Assembly: GCA_024701455.1 (NCBI GenBank)
Contig: JABXYP010000001.1
Span: 2,112,001 to 2,176,000 of the forward strand
Reading direction: 5' to 3'
Length of the DNA: 64,000 bases
Origin: Bacillus sp. A301a_S52
Lineage (GTDB): Bacteria > Bacillota > Bacilli > Bacillales > Salisediminibacteriaceae
In this document: positions 17,811 through 28,700 of the stretch, in pieces
How the letters are laid out: the number at the start of each line of letters is the position of its first letter
How positions within the stretch are numbered: position 1 is the stretch's first letter
Program-made: the position numbers and the translations under genes
Notes under the pieces: model-generated
What the model saw: only the letters and a program-made list of their open reading frames with translations
Told to the model about the DNA's origin: nothing
The model's database searches: none

Positions 17811-18819
17811 AGTACTAGAAAGAGTAATGGCAATCGAACCACTAACAGAGGATGAGGCGAAGCAACTCGTTATAGCCATGATGGAAGGTCAATTAAATAC
17901 TGCAGAAATGGCAGGTATACTTTCCGTGTTGCATTATCGTGGAGAAACGGTCGATGAGTTGGTGGGGTTTGCAAAGGGTATGCAAGAAAAAGGAAAAAAA
18001 ATTAGCTTGCCTTATGATGTGTTAGATACGTGTGGGACCGGGGGAGACGGTAAGGGAACCTTTAATATTTCAACGGCAGTGGCTATATTGTTAAGCTCTT
18101 TAGGTGTAAAAGTAGCGAAACATGGTAACAGAAGTGTCTCATCCACTACAGGCAGTGCAGATGTTCTAAATGTATTAGGGGTTCCTTTTCAAGAAACTGA
18201 AGAAGAAGTGTCTCGTATGCTCCAAAAGCACCACCTTGCTTTCTTATTCGCCCCTATCTATCATTCTGCCATGAAAAACGTCGCACCCGTGCGAAAACAA
18301 CTAGGAATGAAAACAATTTTTAACTTATTAGGCCCTTTGACTAACCCGGCAGATGCACCTTGTCGAATTATTGGTGTCTACGATCACGTGGTCGCAAAGA
18401 AAATGGCTTATGCATCACAGCGCTTAGGTATAAATCGTGCGTTGTTTGTGTGTGGCGAAGATGGGTTAGATGAACTTACGATCGAAGGTAAAAGTTATAT
18501 TATTGAAGTGAGAGATGATCACATAGATGAATTTATCATAACACCTGAGGATGTAGGGTTAAAGACGGAGGCGATTGATAAAGCATTAGTCGCATCACCA
18601 GCTGAAAGTGCCACCCTTATCAAAAAAGTTTTTGCTAAAAAAGGAGCGCAAGCCGCTGAAAACTTATTATTACTAAATGCAGGAGCGGGCCTATATGTCC
18701 AAGGAAGAACAGCAACGATCAAGGATGGTGTGAAAGAAGCTAAGGAAGCGCTCGGAGCCCACGTATTAAGCCACTTAGCTGCGTTACAAAGTGAGAAGGA
18801 AGAGGTGACCACATCATGA
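17803..18819 (+). CDS. trpD: anthranilate phosphoribosyltransferase
   Basis: 338 residues; start ATG lies eight bases inside trpE. Transfers phosphoribose from PRPP to anthranilate. DTCGTGGDGKGTFNISTA near residue 75 and KHGNRSVSSTTGSADVL are the PRPP and substrate loops; FLFAPIYHSAMKNVAPVR follows. Length and motifs are normal. Confidence 0.98.
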   Translation: MSRVLERVMAIEPLTEDEAKQLVIAMMEGQLNTAEMAGILSVLHYRGETVDELVGFAKGMQEKGKKISLPYDVLDTCGTGGDGKGTFNISTAVAILLSSLGVKVAKHGNRSVSSTTGSADVLNVLGVPFQETEEEVSRMLQKHHLAFLFAPIYHSAMKNVAPVRKQLGMKTIFNLLGPLTNPADAPCRIIGVYDHVVAKKMAYASQRLGINRALFVCGEDGLDELTIEGKSYIIEVRDDHIDEFIITPEDVGLKTEAIDKALVASPAESATLIKKVFAKKGAQAAENLLLLNAGAGLYVQGRTATIKDGVKEAKEALGAHVLSHLAALQSEKEEVTTS

Positions 18820-19592
18820 CGATACTAGACAAAATTGTTGCTAAAAAAAAGGAAGAGCTATCTTCGTTAACTATACCAGAGGCTAGAGTGCTTGATACAC
18901 CGTTTCGGTCGTTAAAAAACGCTTTACTAACGTCCATTCATCCACTAGGTATTATTGCAGAAATAAAACAGGCAAGCCCTTCAAAAGGGCTATTAACCGA
19001 TAATTTTCATCCTCTTTCCATTGCGGCAACTTATGAAGAAATAGGAGTATCTGGTATTTCAGTCCTGACTGATGAGACATTTTTTAAAGGTCATGCTGAT
19101 GATTTGTCAGCAGTCAAAAATCGTGTCAACGTGCCTGTGTTGAGAAAAGATTTTATAATAAATGAAAAGCAAGTGGTGTATTCTGAGCGGATTGGAGCCG
19201 ATGCTATTCTATTAATTGCAGCTATTTTAGAGGGTTCACAGTTAGCTGAACTATATGATCAGGCATCTGAGCTTGGAATGGAAGTGCTCGTAGAAGTGCA
19301 TAACGAGGAAGAAATTGAAAAGGTGTTAACCTATATAAAGCCAGCTATGATAGGTGTGAATAATCGTGATTTGACGACGTTTGAGACACATTTATCGACA
19401 ACAGAGAGATTACGTCCTTTAGTGGCTTCTGACGAAACGTTATTTATTAGTGAAAGCGGTATTCATACGAAAAAAGACGTAGAATGTCTCTTGAAAAATC
19501 AAGTACATGGCATGTTAGTTGGTGAAGCTTTTATGAGAAGCACAAATAAGCAACAGTTTTTAAACTCCCTATTTTATGAGGGGGAGAACTAA
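18816..19592 (+). CDS. trpC: indole-3-glycerol phosphate synthase
   Basis: 258 residues, overlapping trpD by four bases. TIM barrel with [15 protein letters not shown] near residue 46, [47 protein letters not shown] and [12 protein letters not shown]. Closes the indole ring from CdRP. Separate from trpF, as usual in Bacillus. Confidence 0.98.
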   Translation: MTILDKIVAKKKEELSSLTIPEARVLDTPFRSLKNALLTSIHPLGIIAEIKQASPSKGLLTDNFHPLSIAATYEEIGVSGISVLTDETFFKGHADDLSAVKNRVNVPVLRKDFIINEKQVVYSERIGADAILLIAAILEGSQLAELYDQASELGMEVLVEVHNEEEIEKVLTYIKPAMIGVNNRDLTTFETHLSTTERLRPLVASDETLFISESGIHTKKDVECLLKNQVHGMLVGEAFMRSTNKQQFLNSLFYEGEN

Positions 19593-21421
19593 TGGCACCG
19601 TTATTAAAATTTTGTGGTATCACGTCGAAAACAGATTTTGCTAAAGCTGTTTCGTCAGAAGCTGACATGATTGGTGTCATTTTTGCAAAAAGTAAACGGC
19701 AAGTTATACCACAGCAAGTCGCTGAGTGGAAAGAAGCCTATCCTCTTTCTAATAGACAACAACTTTCAGGTGTGTTTGTGAATGAAACCGTCTCGAAAAT
19801 TTTGGAGATCGTGAAGATGGCAAAGGTTGATGTCATTCAATGTCATGGTAATGAAACACCAGCTGAAGTAGCAGAAATTAAGAAGCGAAGTGGTTTAGAT
19901 ATTTTCAAAACGATTCATCATCATGACAAAGCTATATCTGAGATGAGAGAATATGAGGGCATTGTAGATGGCTTTGTAGTGGATACAAAAACGGTTGATG
20001 CGTGGGGAGGAACAGGTATTCAATTTGATTGGGAATCCGTCCCATCTTATGAACAGGAAGCGAAAAAACAAGGTGTGCCGTGCTTAATCGCAGGTGGAGT
20101 CACCCCTGGTAATGTCCTGAAACTATTAACCTATAAGCCCTCAGGTATTGATCTTTCTTCAGGGATTGAAACAGATGGTCAAAAAGATGAAGGGAAGATG
20201 GATGACATGACTAAAGCTGTGAAAAAAACGTACCAAGCGCCAGATTCATTTGGCAGATTCGGTCCTTTCGGAGGTAAGTATGTTCCTGAGACATTAATGT
20301 ACGCATTGGAAGAATTAGAAGAAGCTTATTTATCGGTTAAAGAAGATACTGGCTTCCAACAAGAGCTAATAAAAGAATTGAAAGAATATTCAGGAAGACC
20401 TACTGCATTAACATATGCTGAACGTTTATCCGACTATTACGGTGGTGCACGGATTTACTTAAAAAGAGAAGACTTAAACCACACAGGTGCTCACAAGATA
20501 AATAATGCGTTGGCGCAAGGTCTATTAGCTAAGAAGATGGGGAAATCTCAAATTATCGCTGAAACAGGAGCAGGACAGCATGGCGTCGCTTCTGCTACTG
20601 TAGCTGCTCGATTCGGACTATCTTGTAAAGTGTTTATGGGTGCGGAAGATATGCGGAGACAATCCTTAAACGTGTTTAGAATGCGACTTCTTGGAGCTGA
20701 AGTCATTGAAGTAACCTCTGGTGGTAAAACGTTAAAAGATGCCACCAATGAAGCGATTCGCCACTGGGTAGCAAATGTTGACGATACGTTTTATCTAATT
20801 GGGAGTGTCGTTGGCCCCCACCCTTATCCTCGAATGGTTAGAGATTTTCAAAGTATTATAGGGGAAGAGAGTAAAAAACAAATGTATGATCGTCTTGGAA
20901 GGCTTCCCGATGAAGTAGTGGCGTGTGTCGGTGGTGGTAGTAATGCTATGGGGATGTTTTATCCATTTTTAAACGATGATATTGCCCTAACAGGTATTGA
21001 AGCAGCAGGTAAAGGAATCGAGACAGACGATCATGCAGCAACATTAACAAAAGGAAGAAAAGGAGTACTCCACGGGTCGTTGTCTTATTTACTGCAAGAT
21101 GAAAATGGCAATATTACTGAACCATATTCTATTTCTGCAGGACTAGATTATCCTGGTATAGGACCGGAACATGCTCATTTACGAGACATAGGAAGAGTTC
21201 ACTATGAAGCAGCAACTGATAAAGAAGCGATGGCTGCTTTAGAGGATTTGTGTAGATTGGAAGGTATATTGCCGGCGATAGAATCAGCCCATGCTCTCGC
21301 TTATGTTAAAAAAGAGGCTGGTAAACGTCCTAATAACGAGATTATCCTCGTTTGTTTATCCGGAAGAGGAGACAAAGATGTTCACACGATTCAAGAAGTG
21401 TTAGGGGGAAATGAGGGATGA
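19592..21421 (+). CDS. trpFB: TrpF-TrpB fusion: phosphoribosylanthranilate isomerase / tryptophan synthase beta
   Basis: One uninterrupted 609-residue frame. Residues 1-about 212 are a full TrpF barrel: KFCGIT with Cys8 at the N-terminus, [16 protein letters not shown] with Asp131 and [11 protein letters not shown]. Residues about 217-609 are Trp[34 protein letters not shown] with PLP lysine Lys302, [29 protein letters not shown] and the [12 protein letters not shown] block. The two enzymes are separate genes in B. subtilis. ATGs at 20198 and 20207, after AGATGAAGGGAAG, could allow internal initiation of a TrpB-only product. Neighbours overlap at both ends. The two halves act at nonadjacent steps. 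Confidence 0.95.
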   Translation: MAPLLKFCGITSKTDFAKAVSSEADMIGVIFAKSKRQVIPQQVAEWKEAYPLSNRQQLSGVFVNETVSKILEIVKMAKVDVIQCHGNETPAEVAEIKKRSGLDIFKTIHHHDKAISEMREYEGIVDGFVVDTKTVDAWGGTGIQFDWESVPSYEQEAKKQGVPCLIAGGVTPGNVLKLLTYKPSGIDLSSGIETDGQKDEGKMDDMTKAVKKTYQAPDSFGRFGPFGGKYVPETLMYALEELEEAYLSVKEDTGFQQELIKELKEYSGRPTALTYAERLSDYYGGARIYLKREDLNHTGAHKINNALAQGLLAKKMGKSQIIAETGAGQHGVASATVAARFGLSCKVFMGAEDMRRQSLNVFRMRLLGAEVIEVTSGGKTLKDATNEAIRHWVANVDDTFYLIGSVVGPHPYPRMVRDFQSIIGEESKKQMYDRLGRLPDEVVACVGGGSNAMGMFYPFLNDDIALTGIEAAGKGIETDDHAATLTKGRKGVLHGSLSYLLQDENGNITEPYSISAGLDYPGIGPEHAHLRDIGRVHYEAATDKEAMAALEDLCRLEGILPAIESAHALAYVKKEAGKRPNNEIILVCLSGRGDKDVHTIQEVLGGNEG

Positions 21422-22215
21422 ACCGGTTAACTGCTGATACATTTCAAAATAGCAATCAAAAGTTCGTACCATACATTATGAGTTGTGACCCAACCTATGA
21501 AGCATCCATTGAGATTGCACTAGCATTACAAGAAGCGGGAGTTGATGCTATTGAATGGGGCGTTCCTTTCAGTGACCCTTTAGCGGACGGTCCGGTAATT
21601 CAAGAAGCAGGTGAACGGGCACGTGCTTCTGGAGGGTCTTTATCGAAAGCTGTTGAAGGCATAAAAGAAGCGAGAAGAAGAGGCTTAACTCTTCCTGTAG
21701 TTTTATTTACGTATGTGAACCCTGTTTTGTCAATTGGCAACGACAGGCTTGTAGATCAGATGAAGGACGCTGATATTGACGGCTTAATTATACCTGATTT
21801 ACCTTTTGAAGAGAGTCGTGATTTGCGTGAATTATGTGGATCAGCAGACATCTCCTTAATCTCTCTCATTGCCCCTAGTTCTAAACACCGCATGAAAAAG
21901 ATTTGTGAGCTTGGTGATGGGTTCTTATACTTCGTCACGTCCCTTGGTGTCACTGGTACCCGTGAACATTTCTCGGACGAACTAGAAAACACATTGCAGG
22001 AAGTCACATCTTATAGTAATGTACCAGTGCTAGCTGGTTTTGGCATTTCAACACGGGATCACGTGCGGTTCTTTCAAACAGTCGCTGATGGAGTGATAGT
22101 AGGAAGTGCTTTAGTGCGATTTATTGCTGAAAGAGAGAAACAGTTAATGTCGCCTATCAAAAAAGAAAATGCTTTGATTGAGATAAAACAATTTGTACAG
22201 CAGCTCATTTCATAA
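21418..22215 (+). CDS. trpA: tryptophan synthase alpha subunit
   Basis: 265 residues, start ATG overlapping the TrpFB stop. Aldol cleavage of indoleglycerol phosphate to indole, channelled to Trp[22 protein letters not shown] carries the catalytic Glu and Asp; [12 protein letters not shown] and [11 protein letters not shown] follow, with [12 protein letters not shown] binding phosphate. Ends 43 bases before hisC. Confidence 0.98.
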   Translation: MNRLTADTFQNSNQKFVPYIMSCDPTYEASIEIALALQEAGVDAIEWGVPFSDPLADGPVIQEAGERARASGGSLSKAVEGIKEARRRGLTLPVVLFTYVNPVLSIGNDRLVDQMKDADIDGLIIPDLPFEESRDLRELCGSADISLISLIAPSSKHRMKKICELGDGFLYFVTSLGVTGTREHFSDELENTLQEVTSYSNVPVLAGFGISTRDHVRFFQTVADGVIVGSALVRFIAEREKQLMSPIKKENALIEIKQFVQQLIS

Positions 22216-22258
22216 TACTATAGAAACTAGACAGGAACGGTTAGGTGGAGGGATTTGA

Positions 22259-23341
22259 ATGAATGTAAAATCGTCAATGGTTGGTCTTTTACCGTATCAA
22301 CCAGGAAAACCTATAGAAGAAGTTAAGCGAGAACTAGGTTTAGAAGAGGTTGTTAAGCTTGCTTCAAACGAAAATCCGTATGGATGCTCACCTCATGTAA
22401 AAGAGGCGATGACACATGCGTTTGAAACGATTGCTATATACCCAGATGGATATGCCCGCTTGTTGCGTAAAAAAGTAGCTGAACATCTTAATGTTGAGGA
22501 AGAACAGCTCATTTTTGGAAATGGTTCGGACGAGGTTATCTTAATATTATGCCGGGCTTACCTAGAATCAGGAGATAATATTGTGACAGCATCACCCACT
22601 TTTCCTCAATATCGGCACAATGCTGTGATTGAAGGAGCAGAAGTAAAAGAAGTGCCCCTTCAAAACGGGGTTCACGACTTGGATGCTATGCTTGATGCAA
22701 TTGATGAGAACACTAAAATAGTCTTTGTCTGTAACCCTAACAATCCTACAGGAACATATGTAGATGAGCAGGCGTTTAAAGCGTTCATTGAAAAAGTGCC
22801 TAAAGATGTGCTTGTTATTAGTGATGAGGCTTACTATGAATATGTCACACAAGAAGACTATCCAGATACCTTGCCTATGTTAAGTTCTTATCTAAATTTA
22901 ATTATTTTACGAACCTTTTCGAAGGCTTACGGCCTCGCTTCTTTAAGAGTAGGCTACGGTGTAGCCTCGAAAGAAATTGTAAAAGCTGTTGACCCGGGAC
23001 GAGAGCCTTTCAACACGAATTCAATGGCTCAAGCAGCCGCCATAGCTGCACTTGATGATCCTTCTTTCATTAAAATGTGTCGTGAAAAAAATACACAGGA
23101 AATGAATAAGTACGAAGATTTTTGCCAGAAAAATCAGTTGGACTACTTTCCGTCACAAACGAACTTTATACTAATTGACTTTCAACGATCTGGTAGTGAG
23201 ATATTTGATTTCTTACTAAAAAATGGTTTTATTACACGTAATGGGGAAGCACTAGGTTATTCAACATCTGTTAGGATTACGCTTGGAACGCCTGAACAGA
23301 ATGATAAGATAATTTCTGAATTAACGAAGTGGCTCGCTTAG
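22259..23341 (+). CDS. hisC: histidinol-phosphate / aromatic aminotransferase
   Basis: 360 residues, ATG 22259 after GGTGGAGGG. PLP-dependent fold I enzyme: [43 protein letters not shown] and [17 protein letters not shown] with the Schiff-base Lys near residue 222. In B. subtilis HisC acts in both histidine and aromatic amino acid synthesis, which explains its place in the trp/aro cluster. Confidence 0.95.
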   Translation: MNVKSSMVGLLPYQPGKPIEEVKRELGLEEVVKLASNENPYGCSPHVKEAMTHAFETIAIYPDGYARLLRKKVAEHLNVEEEQLIFGNGSDEVILILCRAYLESGDNIVTASPTFPQYRHNAVIEGAEVKEVPLQNGVHDLDAMLDAIDENTKIVFVCNPNNPTGTYVDEQAFKAFIEKVPKDVLVISDEAYYEYVTQEDYPDTLPMLSSYLNLIILRTFSKAYGLASLRVGYGVASKEIVKAVDPGREPFNTNSMAQAAAIAALDDPSFIKMCREKNTQEMNKYEDFCQKNQLDYFPSQTNFILIDFQRSGSEIFDFLLKNGFITRNGEALGYSTSVRITLGTPEQNDKIISELTKWLA

Positions 23342-23351
23342 GAGGATCACC

Positions 23352-24455
23352 GTGACTAGACGATTATTGGTTGTTGGCTTGGGACTCATCGGTGGGTCTC
23401 TTGCTCTTGCTGTGAAAAATAGTTATCCTGAAACAATTATTATGGGTTATGATGTAAATAAGAAAGCCTGTAAGCTGGCAAAAAGCTTGCAAATCATTGA
23501 TGAAATTGTTGAGAGCTTAGCTGAAGAAGCACCGGTTGCAGATATGATTATTATTTCTGCACCGGTAGAAAGTACAATTAATATTATTGAACAATTAAAA
23601 ACTTTACCTTTAAAACAAGGGGCAGTAGTGACGGACGTAGGAAGTACAAAAGCGTCTGTCGTGGCAGCTGGTCAGCCCCTTTTTAATAAAGGGGTTTATT
23701 TTATCGGCGGACATCCTATGGCAGGGTCTCATAAAACAGGGGTTGAAGCAGCCCGAGAACGACTATTTGAGAATGCTTTTTACATACTGACGCCTACAGA
23801 TGAAGTACCTTCAAGTAAGCTCAATGAATTACAAGCCATTCTTAAAGGGACAAAGGCTAAATTTATTCAGTTAGATCCAGTGACTCATGATCGCTATGCT
23901 GGTCTTATTAGCCATTTACCTCATATCATAGCGTCAGGGCTTGTACATCAAGTAGCAAAAGCAGGAGAGACAGACGCGATGGTTATGGAATTAGCAGCTG
24001 GAGGCTTTAGAGATATTACACGCATCGCATCAGCCTCTCCTTCAATGTGGCGAGATATTTTACTTCATAATAGACAGGAACTCCTTCCAATGCTAAAGGA
24101 ATGGAAAGCTGTCATGACACAAGTGGAAGACATGTTGCAGCAAGCTGATAAAGAGCAGATTTACTCGTTTTTTTCAGATGCTAAAGAATCACGTGATTTA
24201 CTCCCATCTAAAAAAAGAGGTGCACTTATGCCCTTTTACGATTTATTTGTGGACATCCCGGACCACCCTGGTGTCATTTCTGATGTCACAGCAATTCTTG
24301 CTGAAGAGAGTATTAGTTTAACTAACATTCGTATCATTGAGGCTAGGGAAGATATCATGGGTGTATTACGATTAAGTTTTCGTTCTGAAGAAGACTTAAC
24401 GCTTGCGAAAGAAAAGTTGACTAGACATTTGTATGACACATACGAAGTCCTTTAA
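23352..24455 (+). CDS. tyrA: prephenate dehydrogenase with ACT domain
   Basis: 367 residues from GTG 23352 after AGGAGGATC. NAD-binding [16 protein letters not shown] at the start, then [16 protein letters not shown] near residue 123 and [14 protein letters not shown]. The last 75 residues form an ACT domain ([21 protein letters not shown]), so tyrosine feedback is likely. Oxidative decarboxylation of prephenate to 4-hydroxyphenylpyruvate. Confidence 0.96.
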   Translation: MTRRLLVVGLGLIGGSLALAVKNSYPETIIMGYDVNKKACKLAKSLQIIDEIVESLAEEAPVADMIIISAPVESTINIIEQLKTLPLKQGAVVTDVGSTKASVVAAGQPLFNKGVYFIGGHPMAGSHKTGVEAARERLFENAFYILTPTDEVPSSKLNELQAILKGTKAKFIQLDPVTHDRYAGLISHLPHIIASGLVHQVAKAGETDAMVMELAAGGFRDITRIASASPSMWRDILLHNRQELLPMLKEWKAVMTQVEDMLQQADKEQIYSFFSDAKESRDLLPSKKRGALMPFYDLFVDIPDHPGVISDVTAILAEESISLTNIRIIEAREDIMGVLRLSFRSEEDLTLAKEKLTRHLYDTYEVL

Positions 24456-24468
24456 GGAGGAAGAAAAG

Positions 24469-25761
24469 GTGACAAAAACAATCTCTGCTGTAAAAGGCGG
24501 ACTAACAGGTTCTGTTACAATTCCTGGTGACAAATCTATTAGTCATCGAGCAGTTCTCTTTGCATCATTAGCTGATGGTGAATCAAAGATATACGGATTT
24601 TTAAAAGGTGAAGATTGCTTAAGTACGATTGCGTGCATGAAGCAGCTAGGTATAGAGATTATAGAAGAAGATGATTGTATACTTGTAAAAGGAAAAGGGG
24701 TAAACGGTTTAGAAGAACCAGACAAACCTTTAGATGTCGGAAACTCAGGAACAACGATTCGTTTACTTTCAGGTATACTTGCCGGTCAAGGCTTTTCATC
24801 CGTTCTTGTAGGAGATGATTCCATAGCAAAACGTCCGATGGCCAGAGTGACAGGACCTTTAAAAATGATGAACACGTCAATCGATGGAAGAAGAAACGCT
24901 GCCTACACGCCTCTTCATATACGAGGTGGAGATTTAAGTAGTATTCATTATCTATCTCCTGTTGCAAGTGCACAAGTAAAGTCTGCCATTCTACTTGCGG
25001 GCATGTTCGCTGATGGTGTAACGAAAGTGACTGAACCTCACAAATCACGTGATCACACAGAACGAATGTTGCAGACGTTTGGCGTACACGTTGAGAGGGA
25101 TGAATTTTCAGCTTCAATAGAAGGAGGCCAAACGCTTTCCTCACAAACCATCTATGTCCCTGGAGATATTTCATCAGCGGCCTTTATACTCGTAGCAGGA
25201 GCCATCGTTCCTGGAAGTAATGTCACTTTAAAGAATGTTGGGATGAATCCTACACGGACTGGAATTATCGATGTTCTGCAAGCTATGGGAGCAGATTTAA
25301 CTGTTGAGAATGAGCGTAATTTAGGAAGTGAACCGGTTGCAGACTTAACAATTCGTTATAGTCCCTTGTCTTCTTGTACAATAAGCGGTGAGCTCATCCC
25401 TCGTCTAATTGACGAAATTCCTGCAATAGCCGTTCTTGCAACCCAAGCAGATGGGACAACAATTATTAAGGACGCACAGGAACTAAAAGTAAAAGAGTCC
25501 AACAGGATTGATACGGTCGTAAGCCAATTGAAAAAAATTGGTGCCTCTGTAGAACCTACAGAAGATGGTATGATCATTACTGGAAAAACACGTCTTAATG
25601 GCGGTACATTACAAAGCTTTCATGATCATCGAATTGGTATGGCTATGGCGCTCTGCGGATTAATAGCTAATGATCCTGTGTCCATAGAAGGTTCAGAAGC
25701 TATTTCTGTCTCTTATCCTGAATTCTTTGAACAATTGTCACACTTAGGAGCGGGAAACTAA
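24469..25761 (+). CDS. aroA: 3-phosphoshikimate 1-carboxyvinyltransferase (EPSP synthase)
   Basis: 430 residues. GTG 24469, eight bases after TTTAAGGAGGAA, is chosen over an ATG inside tyrA. Transfers enolpyruvate from PEP to shikimate 3-phosphate. [20 protein letters not shown] and [18 protein letters not shown] are the shikimate- and PEP-binding loops; [26 protein letters not shown] and [12 protein letters not shown] complete the active site. Called aroE in older B. subtilis naming. Last gene of the supraoperon; a terminator follows. Confidence 0.98.
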   Translation: MTKTISAVKGGLTGSVTIPGDKSISHRAVLFASLADGESKIYGFLKGEDCLSTIACMKQLGIEIIEEDDCILVKGKGVNGLEEPDKPLDVGNSGTTIRLLSGILAGQGFSSVLVGDDSIAKRPMARVTGPLKMMNTSIDGRRNAAYTPLHIRGGDLSSIHYLSPVASAQVKSAILLAGMFADGVTKVTEPHKSRDHTERMLQTFGVHVERDEFSASIEGGQTLSSQTIYVPGDISSAAFILVAGAIVPGSNVTLKNVGMNPTRTGIIDVLQAMGADLTVENERNLGSEPVADLTIRYSPLSSCTISGELIPRLIDEIPAIAVLATQADGTTIIKDAQELKVKESNRIDTVVSQLKKIGASVEPTEDGMIITGKTRLNGGTLQSFHDHRIGMAMALCGLIANDPVSIEGSEAISVSYPEFFEQLSHLGAGN

Positions 25762-25836
25762 TCACTTTCAATAGTGAAGTGTAAAAGAAAAAGAAGTGTG
25801 ATCTCTGTTAGTTTATAGAAAAATGTTTAAATGTGA

Positions 25837-25866
25837 GGCTGTTGCTTTAGTGGCAACAGCCTTTCT
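25837..25866 (+). terminator. terminator of the aromatic supraoperon
   Basis: GGCTGTTGC pairs perfectly with GCAACAGCC (25837-25845 with 25853-25861), followed by a T-rich stretch. Confidence 0.85.
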
Positions 25867-25874
25867 CTTTCGCA

Positions 25875-25980
25875 TTTATCACAGGCGTCCGTCAACCTCC
25901 CGGCTCAAAATAAAGAGGAGAGGTAACTCTATTTAGGCGGAATATTACGGACATAATGTCCTGATGAAGGCTCGTTTTAT
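25875..25980 (+). repeat. intergenic repeat copy C (3' hairpin deleted)
   Basis: TTTATCACAG start, CAACCTCCCGGCTCAAAAT, AGAGGAGAGGTAAC, ATTTAGGCGGAA, ACGGACATAATGTCCTGATG, end GAAGGCTCGTTTTAT. The CAATC/GATTG stem found in other long copies is absent. Hairpins ACCTC-CC/GG-GAGGT and GGAC/GTCC remain. It starts nine bases after the supraoperon terminator. Confidence 0.85.
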
Positions 25981-26056
25981 AGGATCTTCTTAAATGTCTA
26001 GCATATCCGACATGTTTAAATCATAGCTTGTCACTAAAAGGACGGAGTTGATTGCT

Positions 26057-26965
26057 ATGAAATATGTTATTCAAGTTCATGAGAGGAATGATAGTGCAGT
26101 AAACGTGAAAAAAATTATTGTAGAAAACGGGATTGTCCAAATATTTAATAATAGTAATATATCTCAACGGGTTAAAAATATTAACACAGAAGGTTTTACT
26201 GTTCTTCCTGGGGAAGTTATTTTAAAAGAAAATATTTTGACACATATGGCTGAGGGTGATATGATCTCCTTTTCAAAACATATGCTTCTCCACGGCTTTT
26301 CAACGTTTATTCATCTTATAGATATGAAATATGAAAGCGAAACTGATGAGCTTTTAGAATCATCAAGACAGCTATTAAAAAACTGTCCAGTGGATTATGT
26401 CCATGCAGTAAGAGTCCCATTGGGACGCTTAACACCATCTTGGGTGAGAAAGTTAAAAAAATTATCTGTCCCTCTCATTGTTTTTACCGTGCAAACGATG
26501 AATGATATTAATAAAGCACCGTGGCAGCGGCTAATCGAAGCGGCTTTTCCGTTAAGGACCATGTTTATTCTTGATCAGAAACACTCAGACTTAAAGGAGA
26601 GACAAAAACTTAAAGTGCAACAACATTGGGAAGAAACGGTTAAGAATAGACGTTTAAATAGTTATTTCCAACTCCCTGAACAACATGAAGCACTCCCTCT
26701 TTTATTTTTGAAAAGGCTAGGTTTATATCCACAAAAAGGGACGTTTGATTCAGGGGCCCATGCAGATTATTTTATGTATTGGGAAAAGGGTTTAAGTGTC
26801 ACGACTGAAGAGTTACGATTGCCTGACGTTATCGTTCTTAAAGGACATGTTGTTAAGGCGAGTTCATATTGGTTTATTGAAGAAATGCTAGGTTGCGAAT
26901 TGACTTCAACTATGCCAGAACAGTTTTTATCAATTAATGAAGTTCATCAATACACAGTTAAATAA
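26057..26965 (+). CDS. amidohydrolase-like protein lacking metal ligands (probable pseudoenzyme)
   Basis: 302 residues from ATG 26057 after GGACGGAG; TTG 26048 is too close to the site. Not matched to a named gene. N-terminus KKIIVENGIVQIF...TEGFTVLPGEVI has the beta-sandwich plus LPG turn that opens amidohydrolases, but the following His-x-His is replaced (LKEN). C-terminus GLYPQKGTFDSGAHADYFM and LPDVIVLKGHVV matches the closing YPRKGTI-GSDADL and RG--V pattern of dihydroorotase/hydantoinase-like enzymes. The central 150 residues are short and lack clear HxxH metal sites. Inference: a catalytically dead amidohydrolase relative. It lies between aroA and ypiA. Confidence 0.6.
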   Translation: MKYVIQVHERNDSAVNVKKIIVENGIVQIFNNSNISQRVKNINTEGFTVLPGEVILKENILTHMAEGDMISFSKHMLLHGFSTFIHLIDMKYESETDELLESSRQLLKNCPVDYVHAVRVPLGRLTPSWVRKLKKLSVPLIVFTVQTMNDINKAPWQRLIEAAFPLRTMFILDQKHSDLKERQKLKVQQHWEETVKNRRLNSYFQLPEQHEALPLLFLKRLGLYPQKGTFDSGAHADYFMYWEKGLSVTTEELRLPDVIVLKGHVVKASSYWFIEEMLGCELTSTMPEQFLSINEVHQYTVK

Positions 26966-26991
26966 TCAATGAGAGTATAATCGCTTTTTTG

Positions 26992-27019
26992 TTGACTCAT
27001 CGACAATGTGAGGTAAAAT
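26992..27019 (+). promoter_or_regulatory. sigma-A promoter of ypiA
   Basis: TTGACT at 26992-26997, 16-base spacer, TAAAAT at 27014-27019. Confidence 0.6.
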
Positions 27020-27055
27020 GAGGGCAAAGGTTGATAGAAAGGAAGCATGTAAGTC

Positions 27056-28321
27056 ATGAATGAAAAATTAGCACGCGCCATCCAATTAATTGAGCAAGGA
27101 CAACATGAAGAAGGACTAAAAAAAGTAGAAGAACTAGAAAAAATAGCGAATGATGAAACGAAACGTACAATTAGTGAATTATATTATGAATTGGGTTTAG
27201 TAGATAAAGCATTATCACTAGTAGAGCCACTTATGTTTGAATACCCAGATCACGGTGAACTTTTTGCTTTTGCGGCTGAATGTTATAGTGAGTTAGGAAA
27301 AGAAGATGAAGCAATTGATATGCTTACAGAAATTAAATGCAGTGATGCGGCTTACGCACAGGCTCAGCTTCTTCTCGCAGATTTATATGAACATCAAGGT
27401 TTATCAGAAGTCGCGGAACAAAAACTACTAGAAGCCATTAAGAATGAACCAGATAATGCAATTCTTCAATTTGGATTAGGGGAATTCTATTTAAACCGCG
27501 GAGAATACAGACAGTCAATTACTTACTATAAGAAAGCCATTTATCAAGGGGGATTGCCCGACGATTTGCCAGTGAATCCAAAGTTGAAACTAGCGGAAGC
27601 TTATAGTGCTACAGGTGAATTTGAGGATGCTATGACGAATTATAAAGAAGGGCTTGAGGATGATGAAACACCTGATGGTTTATTCGGCTATGGCTTTACA
27701 TCTCTCCAAATAGATGATTATGAGACAGCGATAAGTGTTTTTAATCGGCTCATTGAGATGGACCCTGACTATACGACCGTCTACGCGTATCTTGCAAAAG
27801 CCTATATAGCACAGCAAAAGTTAGACGAGGCTTTGAACGTACTAGAAGAAGGAATAAAAAAAGATGAATTTAATGAAGACTTGTACTTAGAACTAGCAAG
27901 GCTCCATTTTTCACAGGGGAATGATATAAAAGCGGTTGAATTTTTGGAAAAAGTTATTGCTTTGAACCCGTCAAATATCTCGGCAGTAAAAGAATTACTT
28001 CTTTACTTTGATGAAGAAGAGGATTATGAGGCGCTCATAGAATTATTAGAATTTCTAGATAACTATGGTGAGTTTGATCCACTATTTGAACGGTACAGAG
28101 GAAAAGCCTTATTTGAGGAAAATGATATAGAAGGGGCAGTGAAGGCCTACGATACCGCGTTAGAATCTTTAATTAAAGATGAGGTACTTCTTGAAGAAGC
28201 GGCAATGGTATACTTAGCAGCTGGTAATAAAGCACAAGGTGTCAAATTATTGGAGGATTTTCTCTTGTTACAACCTCACCGCTTTGACATAGAAGAACGG
28301 CTTATTGAATTAAAAAGATAG
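27056..28321 (+). CDS. ypiA: TPR-repeat protein YpiA
   Basis: 421 residues made almost wholly of tetratricopeptide repeats (about ten helix pairs; examples LQFGLGEFYLNRGEYRQSI, TVYAYLAKAYIAQQKLDEAL, DLYLELARLHFSQGNDIKAV). No signal peptide, acidic, cytosolic. ATG 27056 follows AAAGGAAGC. Same place as B. subtilis YpiA, between aroA and ypiB. Likely a protein-binding scaffold; partner unknown. Confidence 0.9.
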   Translation: MNEKLARAIQLIEQGQHEEGLKKVEELEKIANDETKRTISELYYELGLVDKALSLVEPLMFEYPDHGELFAFAAECYSELGKEDEAIDMLTEIKCSDAAYAQAQLLLADLYEHQGLSEVAEQKLLEAIKNEPDNAILQFGLGEFYLNRGEYRQSITYYKKAIYQGGLPDDLPVNPKLKLAEAYSATGEFEDAMTNYKEGLEDDETPDGLFGYGFTSLQIDDYETAISVFNRLIEMDPDYTTVYAYLAKAYIAQQKLDEALNVLEEGIKKDEFNEDLYLELARLHFSQGNDIKAVEFLEKVIALNPSNISAVKELLLYFDEEEDYEALIELLEFLDNYGEFDPLFERYRGKALFEENDIEGAVKAYDTALESLIKDEVLLEEAAMVYLAAGNKAQGVKLLEDFLLLQPHRFDIEERLIELKR

Positions 28322-28700
28322 CAAATTGTGATATAATAATAGAAAGATCACTGTTTCAATGAATGATACAATTGACTATTCCACACGAACATGTGAACAA
28401 TGATAAATAACCTCTAACATGGCCGGTTTTAACGAAGGAGTGCAGTAGAAGACGCCACTCAGGAAAGTGTTCTTTTGTTGCCGAAGAGTATGTATTTGTC
28501 GTGCGATGTTTGTATGATGAAACTGGGCGACTTGAATAAAAAACTGGAGTAAAAATAAATTTTTGAAGGATTTTTTAAAACAGTGGCGAATAGTTATCAC
28601 TATAAAGACAGTTAGTCGTTCATTTAATTGTGCATCATTATAAGTTGTTGAGAATATTTAGGTAAAAGAGTTCCTGTCCACATTTTAAAGGGAGGGGTTC
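28322..28700 (+). other. long untranslated stretch between ypiA and ypiB, with promoter
   Basis: 379 bases without a supported gene. TGATATAAT at 28329-28337 is a perfect extended -10 only eight bases after the ypiA stop, so a transcript could start near 28344 and run about 355 bases before ypiB. Paired segments such as CACA/TGTG around 28382-28395 are weak. It could be a long 5' leader or a small RNA gene; no terminator is obvious. The reverse frame here lacks a ribosome site. Confidence 0.45.

Noticed and set aside
19592..21421. TrpF-TrpB join as a sequencing error
   Set aside because: No homopolymer run or frame change is seen at the junction, and both domains are full length in the same frame; kept as a real fusion pending resequencing.
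28385..28397. GAACATGTGAAC as a LexA (DinR) box
   Set aside because: The second half is GAAC, not GTTC; it is a direct repeat, not the dyad the repressor needs.
28376..28600. 74-codon minus-strand frame between ypiA and ypiB
   Set aside because: GTG start with no ribosome site; product resembles nothing and has a composition unlike its neighbours.
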